9,662 nucleotides of DNA, from assembly GCA_002441055.1 (NCBI GenBank), contig DJWR01000010.1, positions 1 through 9,662 on the forward strand, read 5' to 3'. The notes beneath the pieces were generated by a model. That model did no database searches, had not been told where the DNA came from, and saw only the letters and a program-made list of their open reading frames with translations. The stretch is from Caulobacteraceae bacterium UBA6225. GTDB taxonomy: Bacteria; Pseudomonadota; Alphaproteobacteria; Caulobacterales; Caulobacteraceae. Positions 1 through 6,460 of the stretch are shown here, piece by piece. A program made the translations under genes and the position numbers. Each line of letters begins with the position of its first letter. The first letter of the stretch is position 1.

Positions 1-273
1 GTGCCGGTCGGCGACGCCGCCCAGCTGGCGGTGCAGACCACGGCCGAGGCCTTTGCGCTTGGGCTTCAGCTGTCCGCGCCGGTGGTGGTGTTTTCGCTGA
101 TCTTCAACATCGCCGCGGGCCTGGTGGGCCGGGTGATGCCGGCCTTCCAGATCTTCTTCGTGGCCACCCCGCTCCTGGTGCTCTCGTCCCTGTCGATCTT
201 CGCGCTCAGCCTCGGCGTGCTGGGCATGGTCTGGGTCGACCGCTACCGGGCGCTTCTGGCGAACTTCCTGTGA
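1..273 (+). CDS. fliR: Flagellar export apparatus protein FliR, C-terminal part (5' end outside window)
   Basis: FliR is an inner-membrane component of the flagellar type III export gate, working with FliP, FliQ, FlhA and FlhB at the base of the basal body. Only the last 90 residues are present. The GTG at base 1 is just the first codon of the window, not the true start, since FliR proteins are usually about 250 residues. Two long hydrophobic stretches are visible, at about residues 18-40 and 50-78 of the fragment. Between them is the conserved cytoplasmic-loop pattern GLVGRVMPAFQIFF, typical of FliR. It ends at TGA 271-273, and flhB starts 3 bases later, so the two are almost certainly co-transcribed and translationally coupled. 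Confidence 0.9.
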   Translation: MPVGDAAQLAVQTTAEAFALGLQLSAPVVVFSLIFNIAAGLVGRVMPAFQIFFVATPLLVLSSLSIFALSLGVLGMVWVDRYRALLANFL

Positions 274-276
274 TCG

Positions 277-1365
277 ATGTCTGACACCGACCAGTCATCG
301 AAAACAGAAGAAGCCACCCCGCGAAAACTCGAACAGTCGCGGGAAAAGGGGGATGTGGCCAAGACCCCGGACCTGGCCCCCCTGATGGCGCTCGCCTTTT
401 CCGCCGGGGCCATCGCGATCTTCGGCGGCTGGCTGGCCAAGTCCATGGCCGCGGCGCTGCTGCCCTTCATCGCCCATCCCGAGCAGATCCAGCTGGAGGG
501 CGGGGGCGGGGTCAATGTGGCGCGCATGGCGATGATGGCCGCCGCGCCTGCGCTCGCCGCCGTCCTGGCCACGGCGGCCATTGGCGGCATGGCCGGCAAC
601 CTGGTGCAGCACGGCTTCCTGTTCACGCCCGACAAGGCCAAGCCGGACTTCAAGAAGGTCTCGCCGCTTTCGGGTTTCCAGCGGATCTTCGGCCCCGACG
701 GCCTGGCCCAGTTCGTCAAGTCCATCGCCAAGATTCTGGCTGTCGCGGGCGTCTCCTACTGGACGCTGGAGCCCCACTTCCACGAGTTCCGCACCCTCTC
801 GGCCCTCGATCCGGCCGCCATGCTGCCCTTCAGCGCCGAGGTGCTGCGTCAGCTGGTCTTTGCGGTCATCGCCCTGATGCTGGTGATCACCGGCGCCGAC
901 TGGCTCTGGCAGAAGCAGCGCTTCCTCAAGAAGCAGATGATGAGCCGCCACGAGATCAAGGAAGAGTACAAGCAGACCGACGGCGACCCGCTGATCAAGG
1001 CCAAGCTGCGCCAGATGCGCCATGACCGCGCCCGCCGGCGCATGATGGCCGCGGTGCCCACCGCCACCGTGGTGGTGATGAACCCGACCCACTACGCCGT
1101 GGCGCTGAAGTACGAGGCCGGCAGCGCCGGCGCCCCCGAATGCGTGGCCAAGGGCCTGGACGCTGTGGCGCTGCGCATCCGCGCCACGGCCGAAGAGGCC
1201 GGCGTGCCAGTGATCGAAGATCCCCCGCTGGCCCGCGCCCTTTATGCGGCCGTCGAGATCGACCAGACCATTCCGCCGGCCCACTTCGAAGCGGTGGCCA
1301 AGATCATCGGCTTCATCATGGGCGCCCGCGCCGCCCCGCCGCCCCGGGCGAGACCCATGCGCTAG
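277..1365 (+). CDS. flhB: Flagellar export switch protein FlhB
   Basis: FlhB is the membrane protein that switches flagellar export from rod/hook to filament substrates after self-cleavage in its cytoplasmic domain. The 362-residue product has the usual family length. The N-terminus carries the conserved KTEEATPRKLEQSREKGDV segment. Hydrophobic segments lie near residues 30-50, 85-108, 148-165 and 188-210, followed by the basic linker WLWQKQRFLKKQMMSRHEIK and the cytoplasmic domain. The autocleavage site NPTH is intact at residues 269-272, the same numbering as in the enteric protein. ATG 277 is chosen because it follows the fliR stop by 3 bases and begins the conserved N-terminus. No strong Shine-Dalgarno is visible, which fits translational coupling. 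The short tail after the conserved domain is rich in Ala, Pro and Arg. Confidence 0.96.
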   Translation: MSDTDQSSKTEEATPRKLEQSREKGDVAKTPDLAPLMALAFSAGAIAIFGGWLAKSMAAALLPFIAHPEQIQLEGGGGVNVARMAMMAAAPALAAVLATAAIGGMAGNLVQHGFLFTPDKAKPDFKKVSPLSGFQRIFGPDGLAQFVKSIAKILAVAGVSYWTLEPHFHEFRTLSALDPAAMLPFSAEVLRQLVFAVIALMLVITGADWLWQKQRFLKKQMMSRHEIKEEYKQTDGDPLIKAKLRQMRHDRARRRMMAAVPTATVVVMNPTHYAVALKYEAGSAGAPECVAKGLDAVALRIRATAEEAGVPVIEDPPLARALYAAVEIDQTIPPAHFEAVAKIIGFIMGARAAPPPRARPMR

Positions 1366-1369
1366 AGCG

Positions 1370-1416
1370 CGCCAGAGTGGCGTCCGTCCTGATATTCCCT
1401 TATGATGTGGACGCCA
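1370..1416. promoter_or_regulatory. Inverted-repeat region and putative promoter of the toxin-antitoxin operon
   Basis: A perfect 8-base inverted repeat, TGGCGTCC at 1378-1385 and GGACGCCA at 1409-1416, flanks a 23-base spacer. The spacer contains TATGAT (1401-1406), a good -10-like hexamer. A third copy of the half-site, CGCCA at 1370-1374, forms a tight hairpin with TGGCG at 1378-1382. The repeats end where the antitoxin Shine-Dalgarno AGGAG (1416-1420) begins. ParD-type ribbon-helix-helix antitoxins usually bind repeated half-sites over their own promoter, so this is the natural operator candidate. Part of it could instead act as an RNA hairpin at the end of the flagellar transcript. No convincing -35 box is seen. 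Confidence 0.45.
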
Positions 1417-1425
1417 GGAGTGCTC

Positions 1426-1692
1426 ATGTCGAAGCCCATGACCTTGAATGTCCGCGTCACCGGGCCGCTTAGCGACTTCGTCGCGGCCAACGTGGGGGAC
1501 AGCGGCGCCTACGAGAATGTCAGCGAATACGTGCGGGATCTGATCCGCCGCGATATGGTCGAGCGGGAGGCGGAGAACTTCGCACGTCTCCGGGCTGAGC
1601 TGCAGCAAGCCTTCAGCCATGCGGACGAGAGCTTCGTCCGCACTGACGTTGATGCGTTTCTCAAGAAGGTCAGACCGAAGTCCGCGGGATGA
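1426..1692 (+). CDS. Type II antitoxin, ParD-like (ribbon-helix-helix)
   Basis: This 88-residue protein has the layout of a ParD/CopG-type antitoxin. An N-terminal beta strand (MTLNVRVTG, residues 5-13) is followed by two helices, the second being NVSEYVRDLIRRDMVERE (31-48), which is the signature of ParD ribbon-helix-helix domains. The acidic, helical C-terminal part (about 49-82) would wrap and neutralise the toxin. The in-frame ATG at 1402 is rejected because ATG 1426 has AGGAG (1416-1420) at 5-base spacing. The stop overlaps the toxin start (ATGA, 1689-1692). By family knowledge it should repress its own operon. Subfamily assignment beyond ParD-like is not possible from sequence reading alone. 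Confidence 0.82.
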   Translation: MSKPMTLNVRVTGPLSDFVAANVGDSGAYENVSEYVRDLIRRDMVEREAENFARLRAELQQAFSHADESFVRTDVDAFLKKVRPKSAG

Positions 1693-2015
1693 GCGGATTT
1701 CGTATTCAGGCCGCAGCCCTTGTCCGGCTGGAAGACATCCACCGTCATACCTTGGAACAATGGGGTGAGGCTCAGGCCGAGCGCTACATCCGCGGGATCT
1801 TTGCGCAGTTCGAGGCTATTGCGGCGCGCCGAGTGTTCTGGCGGCCCGTGCCTGCCGAGTTTGGCGTCAAAGGCTATGTCTCTCGCTACGAACGCCACAT
1901 GATCTACTGGCGCGAATTGGCTGACGGCGAGGTGGGGATCGTCACCGTGCTCCACGAGCGCATGCACCAGATCGCCCGTTTCCGGGAGGATTTCGGCCCG
2001 GCCTCCGAAGCCTGA
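1689..2015 (+). CDS. Type II toxin, RelE/ParE family
   Basis: This 108-residue protein is encoded with a 4-base overlap (ATGA) to the ParD-like antitoxin, the classical arrangement of a two-gene addiction module. It shows the ParE/RelE fold pattern: a helical N-terminal half (LVRLEDIHRHTLEQWG, then YIRGIFAQFEAIA) and a beta-rich C-terminal half with RYERHMIYWREL, then VGIVTVLHERMHQIARFRED. The basic and aromatic residues R, H, Y and R near the C-terminus are those conserved in ParE-like toxins. ParE homologues poison gyrase and RelE homologues cut mRNA on ribosomes; the antitoxin type and the C-terminal LHERM pattern favour ParE, but the target is inferred. It ends 9 bases before the convergent Nudix gene. 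Confidence 0.82.
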   Translation: MSGFRIQAAALVRLEDIHRHTLEQWGEAQAERYIRGIFAQFEAIAARRVFWRPVPAEFGVKGYVSRYERHMIYWRELADGEVGIVTVLHERMHQIARFREDFGPASEA

Positions 2016-2024
2016 GCCTGTCTC

Positions 2025-2651
2025 CTACCGCCAGGCGAAGACCGGCTGATCGAGTTCGGCCACCCGGGTGATCCGGCCGGCCACGAGTTCGCGCAGCTGA
2101 TAGATCAGGGCCGCGGTCGGCGCATGGATGTGCTGGTCGCCGATCAACAGGCGGATGACCTGGCGCGGGCTCTCTGGAATGGTCTCGAAGTCCACCACAT
2201 GGTCGCCCATCAGCCCGTCCAGGCGGATGTGGTGGACCGAGGCCACCTCGTCGGGATTGGGCCGGATCTGGCCAGGATCGTCCAGCCAGGCGACCACCGG
2301 GGCGATCGCATAGCCCGACCGCGTCGGATAGTCGTCCAGCACGCCCAGGATGTTCTCCGGCGGCAGGGTGAGCCCCAACTCCTCCTCCAGCTCGCGCAGG
2401 GCGGCGATCTCCAGGGTCTCGCCCGGATCGCAGCGGCCGCCGGGCAGGGCCCATTGGCCGGCATGGGCGCGCAGGGTGGAGGCCCGCCTCGTCAGCAGGA
2501 AGGCCGCCTGGCCCGAGCCGTCGTCAGCCGCCACCAGGGTGATGGCCACGGCGGCCGCCTTCAGGCCCGCCTGCGGATGGACGATCCGCGGGAAGGTCTG
2601 CAGGCGGCCTGAAAGCTCCTGGCGGAAGGCCGCGTCGAAACGGCAGGTCAC
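2025..2651 (-). CDS. Nudix hydrolase, CoA-pyrophosphatase (NudL-like) family
   Basis: This 208-residue Nudix protein probably cleaves the pyrophosphate of coenzyme A or its derivatives into phosphopantetheine and 3',5'-ADP. The Nudix box is complete at about residues 72-94: G-x5-E, then E-x7-RELEEELGL, supplying the metal-binding glutamates. Just before it is the CoA-type signature LLTRRASTLRAHAGQ followed by ALPGG (about 52-72), which separates this subgroup from general Nudix enzymes. The start chosen is GTG 2651 (MTCRFDAAF). A longer open frame reaches 2759, but its extra residues lie inside the upstream yghU coding region and are low-complexity Arg/Pro/Ser. A GAGG lies 8 bases before the GTG and overlaps the yghU stop codon (TGAGG), so the two genes are likely one operon with coupled translation. 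Confidence 0.88.
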   Translation of the reverse strand: MTCRFDAAFRQELSGRLQTFPRIVHPQAGLKAAAVAITLVAADDGSGQAAFLLTRRASTLRAHAGQWALPGGRCDPGETLEIAALRELEEELGLTLPPENILGVLDDYPTRSGYAIAPVVAWLDDPGQIRPNPDEVASVHHIRLDGLMGDHVVDFETIPESPRQVIRLLIGDQHIHAPTAALIYQLRELVAGRITRVAELDQPVFAWR

Positions 2652-2661
2652 CGGCGCAGCC

Positions 2662-3546
2662 TCAGCCGGCGGCCTTGGCCGCCTCGACCTTGTCCTGGGT
2701 CTTGGTCTCGAAGTCGCTGGCCTCGTGGCGCTCGCGCAGCTGGCTGGCCGGTTCGCCATAGGTGCGGTTGACCATGCGGCCGCGCTTCACCGCCGCCCGC
2801 TCGCCGATCTGGTCGGCCCAGCGGATGACGTTCTTGTACTCGTGCACCTGCAGGAACTCGCCGGCCTCGTACAACAGACCCTTGGCCATGCCGCCGTACC
2901 AGGGCCAGACGGCCATGTCGGCGATGGTGTAGTCATCCCCGCCCAGATAGGCGGCCTCGGCCAGGCGGCGGTCCAGAACGTCCATCTGGCGTTTCACCTC
3001 CATGGCGAACCGGTCGATGGCGTATTCGATCTTGATCGGCGCATAGGCGTAGAAGTGGCCAAGGCCGCCGCCCAGATAGGGCGCGCTGCCTACCTGCCAG
3101 AACAGCCAGGACAGGCACTCGGCGCGCTTGGCCGGATCGGTGGGCAGGAAGGCGCCGAACTTCTCGGCCAGATGGATCAGGATGGCGCCGGACTCAAACA
3201 CCCGGACCGGCTCAGGCCCGCTCCGGTCTACGAGCGCCGGGATCTTGGAGTTCGGGTTGGCGTCCACAAAGCCCGAGCTGAACTGGTCGCCGGCCCCGAT
3301 ATTGATCAGCCAGGCGTCGTACTCCGCGCCGGCGTGGCCCAGCGCCAGCAGCTCCTCCAGCATGATGGTCACCTTGACCCCATTGGGCGTGCCCAGGGAG
3401 TAGAGCTGCATCGGATGGCGGCCCACCGGCAGGTCCTTGTCGTGGGTCGGGCCAGCGATCGGGCGGTTGATATTGGCGAAGCGGCCGCCGCTCTCCTTGT
3501 TCCAGGTCCAGACCTTGGGGGGGACGTAGTCGGTGGTGTCGCTCAT
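2662..3546 (-). CDS. yghU: Glutathione S-transferase family protein, YghU-type disulfide-bond oxidoreductase
   Basis: This 294-residue cytosolic protein matches the YghU branch of bacterial glutathione transferases, known for disulfide-bond reductase and organic-peroxide activity with two bound glutathiones. Recognisable parts, in order, are YVPPKVWTWNKESGG and FANINRP (residues 8-29), typical of YghU; the thioredoxin-like domain with SLGTPNGVKVTIMLEEL (50-66), whose TPNG replaces the usual active-site cysteine or serine; PNSKIPAL with the cis-proline (98-105); FESGAIL (117-123), the glutathione gamma-glutamyl contact; and a helical C-terminal domain with GDDYTIADMAVWPW. The start is ATG 3546, with GGGAGA upstream on the minus strand; a TTG one codon earlier is less likely. 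It is the first gene of a two-gene unit with the Nudix hydrolase and is divergent from cckA. Confidence 0.92.
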   Translation of the reverse strand: MSDTTDYVPPKVWTWNKESGGRFANINRPIAGPTHDKDLPVGRHPMQLYSLGTPNGVKVTIMLEELLALGHAGAEYDAWLINIGAGDQFSSGFVDANPNSKIPALVDRSGPEPVRVFESGAILIHLAEKFGAFLPTDPAKRAECLSWLFWQVGSAPYLGGGLGHFYAYAPIKIEYAIDRFAMEVKRQMDVLDRRLAEAAYLGGDDYTIADMAVWPWYGGMAKGLLYEAGEFLQVHEYKNVIRWADQIGERAAVKRGRMVNRTYGEPASQLRERHEASDFETKTQDKVEAAKAAG

Positions 3547-3650
3547 CAATTCTCTCCCGGACGGGCGTTGTCAGCCGCGCGCCTTGGCCGGCGCCTCGTC
3601 GCCAATGTGGTGGCCCGCCCCGCGTTTGGCGAGCCCTCAAAGACCAGCGC

Positions 3651-3675
3651 GGGAGGGTTTGGTTAAAACCTTCCT
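3651..3675 (+). repeat. Ten-base-pair hairpin upstream of cckA
   Basis: Bases 3651-3660 (GGGAGGGTTT) pair with 3666-3675 (AAACCTTCCT) around a 5-base loop (3661-3665). As + strand RNA all ten positions pair, two of them as G-U. On the minus strand the same positions give A-C mismatches, so the structure favours + strand RNA. No T-run follows, so it is a poor intrinsic terminator, and no upstream + strand gene needs one. It could be a protein-binding inverted repeat or a leader structure if cckA transcription starts further upstream. Confidence 0.4.
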
Positions 3676-3718
3676 GCCACAGAAAGGTCTCGTAAGGGTC
3701 TCAGGTGGCCTTGTGCAG

Positions 3719-3736
3719 TATGATGCTCGATGATTC
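3719..3736 (+). promoter_or_regulatory. Possible cckA -10 element with adjacent GANTC site
   Basis: TATGAT at 3719-3724 resembles a sigma-70-type -10 hexamer and would place the transcript start around 3731, about 50 bases before ATG 3783. GATTC at 3732-3736 is a CcrM methylation site (GANTC) close to that start point. In Caulobacter relatives, GcrA acts at promoters carrying such sites. No good -35 box is visible 16-18 bases upstream, which would be acceptable for an activated promoter but leaves the call weak. Confidence 0.3.
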
Positions 3737-3782
3737 GGTGGGGCGAACGGCCCCACGTCCAGAGGCAAGCCGCAGGTCCGCC

Positions 3783-5867
3783 ATGGCAGAGACCCCGCAA
3801 GGCCCTGAACCGGCGCGCCGGTTTGACCCGCTCACCGCCATCGCGGTGGTGTTCTTCCTCATGGCTGTAGCCTTCGCCGCCGCGCCCGCGATCAACGCCG
3901 GGCCGGCCACTTTGGCTGGCCTGATGCTGCTGGTCGGCCTGGCTGGCGTGGCGTGTCTGGGCCTGTTCGTCCTGCGCTCCACCCTGGAGACCCCCACCGA
4001 CGCCGAGCCGGGCGCCGAGCGTCTGGTGGAGGCCCTGGCCGAGCCTGCGGCGCTCGCCGGCGCCGATGGCCGCATCCATGCCTGCAACAGCGCCTGGCGC
4101 GACGTGCTGGGCGACGCGCCGCGCCTGCCCAAGGGTGGATCCTCCGCCGCCAGCCTGTTTTCAGCCCTGGGCGCCGCCCGCCGGGGGGAGACCGCCCACG
4201 CCACCCTGCGCGCCGCCGGCGCCGACCACACCGCCGAGATCGCCCCCGTCGGCGCGCCGGGGGCGGCCCGCCGCTTCCTGATCCGCTTGCGCCCTGCGGC
4301 GCCCGAGCGCCTGGCCCTGCCGGCCGCGGCGCTGGAGGTGCTGACCGCGGCCGTCGGCGCCAAGGCCCCGCCGCCCAAGGTGCTGGACGCCTTCGCTGCG
4401 GCCTCGCCCTTCGGCGCGGCCCTGCTGGAGGGGGAAGACCCCTTCAACGCCGTTATCATCGAGGCCAATCCGGCGCTCGCCGGCATGGCCGGTCCCTTCC
4501 AGCGGGGCCAGGCCTTTGGCGACCTGGTCGAGACCAACTCCCGCCAGGACGCCGCCCAGCGCATGGCGCAGGGGGCCGAGGGCGCCCTTGAGGTCCGCCT
4601 GTCCCGCGACCCGACCAAGATCGCCCACCTCTATCTGTCGCGCACCGGCGGCCGCTGGGTCGCCTATCTGGTGGACGTGTCCGACCAGAAGCAGATGGAG
4701 CTGCAGCTGGCCCAGAGCCAGAAGATGCAGGCCATCGGCCAGCTGGCCGGGGGCGTGGCCCACGACTTCAACAACCTGCTCACCGCCATCCTGATGCAGC
4801 TGGACAGCCTGGCGGCCCGGCACCCGGTGGGCGACCCCTCCTATGAGGGGCTGAACGAGATCCGCCAGACCTCCAACCGCGCCGCCGACCTGGTGCGCAA
4901 GCTGCTGGCCTTCTCCCGCAAGCAGACCGTCCAGCGGGAGATCCTGGAGCTGGGCGAACTGATCAGCGAGTTCGAGGTGCTGCTGCGCCGGGTGCTGAGC
5001 GAGGACGTCACCGTCGACACCGAATATGGCCGCGACCTGCCCCATGTCCGCGTCGACCGGGGCCAGCTGGAAACCGCGGTCATGAACCTGGCGGTCAACG
5101 CCCGGGACGCCGTGCGCGCCTATGGCGGAACCACCGTGCGCATCCGCACCGCCCGGGTCGCAGAGGCTGAGGCCGCAGCCCTGGGCTATGCCGGCGCCAA
5201 GGGCGACCAGGCCCTGATCGAGGTCTCCGACGACGGCCCCGGCATCGCGCCGGAGGTGATGGACAAGATCTTCGACCCCTTCTTCACCACCAAGCCGGTA
5301 GGCGAGGGGACGGGTCTCGGCCTCGCCACCGTCTATGGCATCGTCAAGCAGTCCGACGGCTGGATCGCCGTGGCGTCGAAGCCCGGCGAGGGCTCGGCCT
5401 TCCGCATCTTCCTGCCGGTCTATCAGCCGGCCATCGGCGTCCCGGCGCCGGCCCCCGTGGTCAAGCCCAAGACTGTGGCCCGCGACCTGTCGGGCGCCGG
5501 CCGCATCCTGTTCGTGGAGGACGAGGACGCTGTGCGCGGCGTCGCCGCCCGCCTGCTGCGCGCCCGGGGCTATGAGGTGATCGAGGCCGCGTCCGGCGAA
5601 GAGGCCCTGGAGCTGGCCGAGCTGCACGCCGGCCAGATCGACCTGATGATCTCCGACGTGGTCATGCCCGGCATGCAGGGGCCAGACCTGCTGAAACAGG
5701 CCCGCCAGTACCTGGCCGGCGCCCCGGTCATGTTCATCTCTGGCTATGCCGAGGCCGAGTTCTCCAACCTGCTGGAGGGGGAGACCAACATCTCCTTCCT
5801 GCCCAAGCCCATCGACATCAAGACCCTGGCCGAACGGGTCAAGCAGGAGCTGCAGAAGGCCGCCTGA
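3783..5867 (+). CDS. cckA: Cell-cycle hybrid histidine kinase CckA
   Basis: CckA is the membrane-bound bifunctional kinase/phosphatase that feeds phosphate through ChpT to CtrA and CpdR, coupling cell polarity to replication and division. The 694-residue product is close to the 691 of C. crescentus CckA. Two transmembrane segments lie at about 16-38 and 41-65 with a very short periplasmic turn. They are followed by two degenerate PAS-like regions (about 80-190 and 220-315), the H-box with phospho-acceptor His327 in GVAHDFNNLL, and the ATPase domain with N-box MNLAVNARDAV, DDGPGIAPEVMDKIFDPFFT and GTGLGLATVYGIV. The C-terminal receiver (about 575-694) has VEDED and phospho-acceptor Asp625 in SDVVMPG. 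ATG 3783 fits the family length. Upstream in-frame starts at 3705 (GTG) and 3720 (ATG) would add a non-hydrophobic stretch and overlap the likely promoter. Confidence 0.96.
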   Translation: MAETPQGPEPARRFDPLTAIAVVFFLMAVAFAAAPAINAGPATLAGLMLLVGLAGVACLGLFVLRSTLETPTDAEPGAERLVEALAEPAALAGADGRIHACNSAWRDVLGDAPRLPKGGSSAASLFSALGAARRGETAHATLRAAGADHTAEIAPVGAPGAARRFLIRLRPAAPERLALPAAALEVLTAAVGAKAPPPKVLDAFAAASPFGAALLEGEDPFNAVIIEANPALAGMAGPFQRGQAFGDLVETNSRQDAAQRMAQGAEGALEVRLSRDPTKIAHLYLSRTGGRWVAYLVDVSDQKQMELQLAQSQKMQAIGQLAGGVAHDFNNLLTAILMQLDSLAARHPVGDPSYEGLNEIRQTSNRAADLVRKLLAFSRKQTVQREILELGELISEFEVLLRRVLSEDVTVDTEYGRDLPHVRVDRGQLETAVMNLAVNARDAVRAYGGTTVRIRTARVAEAEAAALGYAGAKGDQALIEVSDDGPGIAPEVMDKIFDPFFTTKPVGEGTGLGLATVYGIVKQSDGWIAVASKPGEGSAFRIFLPVYQPAIGVPAPAPVVKPKTVARDLSGAGRILFVEDEDAVRGVAARLLRARGYEVIEAASGEEALELAELHAGQIDLMISDVVMPGMQGPDLLKQARQYLAGAPVMFISGYAEAEFSNLLEGETNISFLPKPIDIKTLAERVKQELQKAA

Positions 5868-5886
5868 GGCGCATCCCGCGTGCGCC
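5868..5886. terminator. Small hairpin between convergent cckA and DUF2239 gene
   Basis: GGCGCA (5868-5873) and TGCGCC (5881-5886) form a 6-bp GC-rich stem with a 7-base loop immediately after the cckA stop. There is no T-tract, so it is not a classical intrinsic terminator. Its position in the 35-base gap between two convergent genes makes a transcript-end role plausible. Confidence 0.3.
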
Positions 5887-5902
5887 CCAGCGCCTTCAAA
5901 GC

Positions 5903-6460
5903 TCAGGCCTCGCCCTCAGGCCCCAGCAACGTCTCGACCGTCGCGACAATGTCGGCCGGCCAGGGCGCCATCAGGGACGCCAGCCGTCCCCGGTCGCCGG
6001 CGAACAGGGCGCGGCTGGCCTCCTCGAAACCGGCGGCGTCGCCGGCCATGGCCGACATGAAGCGATAGGCGCCCTCGCGCCGCGCGCGCTGCTCATCGGC
6101 CCCCGCATCGGCTTTGCGCGCCTGCTCCACCAGCTTTCGCAGGGTGACCGAGGCGCCGCCCGGCTGCTGCGCCAGCCAGTCCCAGTGCCTGGGCAGAAGG
6201 GTGACCTCCCGGGCCACTACCCCCAGCTTCGGCCGCCCCCGCCGCGCGGGCTCAGGCTCAGCCGCCTCCGCCTCAACCCGCCCCTCCAGGTCTGTCAGCC
6301 GCCCGGTGGCCAGATCAAAGGCCAGCAGGGGCGCCTCGGGCGCTGCGCTGCGCGCTTCCAGGGCCTTGGCCTGCACCTCGCCCAGCGGCCCCTGGGCGAT
6401 CTTCCGCGCCCCCTGAAACAGGACGAGGCCGGATGGAAATTCGCTCGCGTGATCGGTCAT
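5903..6460 (-). CDS. DUF2239 family protein; candidate ribbon-helix-helix regulator
   Basis: This 185-residue protein of unknown function matches DUF2239 as I recall it: an N-terminal beta-rich part with LVLFQGARKIAQGPLGEV (residues 12-29) and LLAFDLATGRLTDLEG (45-60), an acidic linker, the conserved GRPKLGVVAREVTLLP (75-90), then RHWDWLAQQPGGASVTLRKL (91-110) and an Ala-rich helical tail. Residues 83-117 read like a ribbon-helix-helix unit: a strand (REVTLLP), a helix (RHWDWLAQQ), a turn (PGG) and a second helix (ASVTLRKLVEQARK), as in MetJ/Arc or ParD proteins. DNA binding is therefore an inference, not an established function. The start codon lies 3 bases from the first palindrome of the shared promoter and has no recognisable Shine-Dalgarno. 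No transmembrane segment or signal peptide is seen. Confidence 0.8.
   Translation of the reverse strand: MTDHASEFPSGLVLFQGARKIAQGPLGEVQAKALEARSAAPEAPLLAFDLATGRLTDLEGRVEAEAAEPEPARRGRPKLGVVAREVTLLPRHWDWLAQQPGGASVTLRKLVEQARKADAGADEQRARREGAYRFMSAMAGDAAGFEEASRALFAGDRGRLASLMAPWPADIVATVETLLGPEGEA

Larger units (their letters stand above)
3547..3782. other. Divergent intergenic region yghU / cckA
   Basis: These 236 bases separate the divergent yghU and cckA genes and must carry both promoters. I see no small gene with a convincing ribosome site. Three structures stand out: the hairpin at 3651-3675, a TATGAT hexamer at 3719-3724 in cckA orientation, and a GATTC (GANTC class) at 3732-3736. A CtrA-type half-site GGTTAA is present at 3661-3666, but the second TTAA at the expected spacing is missing. 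Confidence 0.6.

Noticed and set aside
295..1620. Minus-strand frame of 441 codons opposite flhB
   Set aside because: Antisense shadow of a GC-rich gene: rich in His, Gly, Arg and Gln, with no domain pattern, and opposite a clear FlhB.
2652..2759. N-terminal extension of the Nudix gene
   Set aside because: The added residues are Arg/Pro/Ser-rich and lie within the yghU coding region; GTG 2651 has a properly spaced GAGG and gives the normal family length.
2350..3666. Plus-strand frame of 438 codons across the Nudix and yghU genes
   Set aside because: It lies opposite two recognised genes with complete catalytic motifs and has no recognisable product.
3658..3675. CtrA binding site before cckA
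   Set aside because: Only one half (GGTTAA) is present; no second TTAA at the 7-base spacing.
3705..3782. Earlier cckA starts at 3705 or 3720
   Set aside because: The added residues are not like CckA N-termini, and ATG 3783 gives 694 residues, matching the family; the putative -10 lies inside this stretch.
4161..5627. Minus-strand frame of 488 codons opposite cckA
   Set aside because: Same artefact: periodic GC-rich codons of CckA leave the complementary frame open; composition is Gly/His/Gln-rich without motifs.
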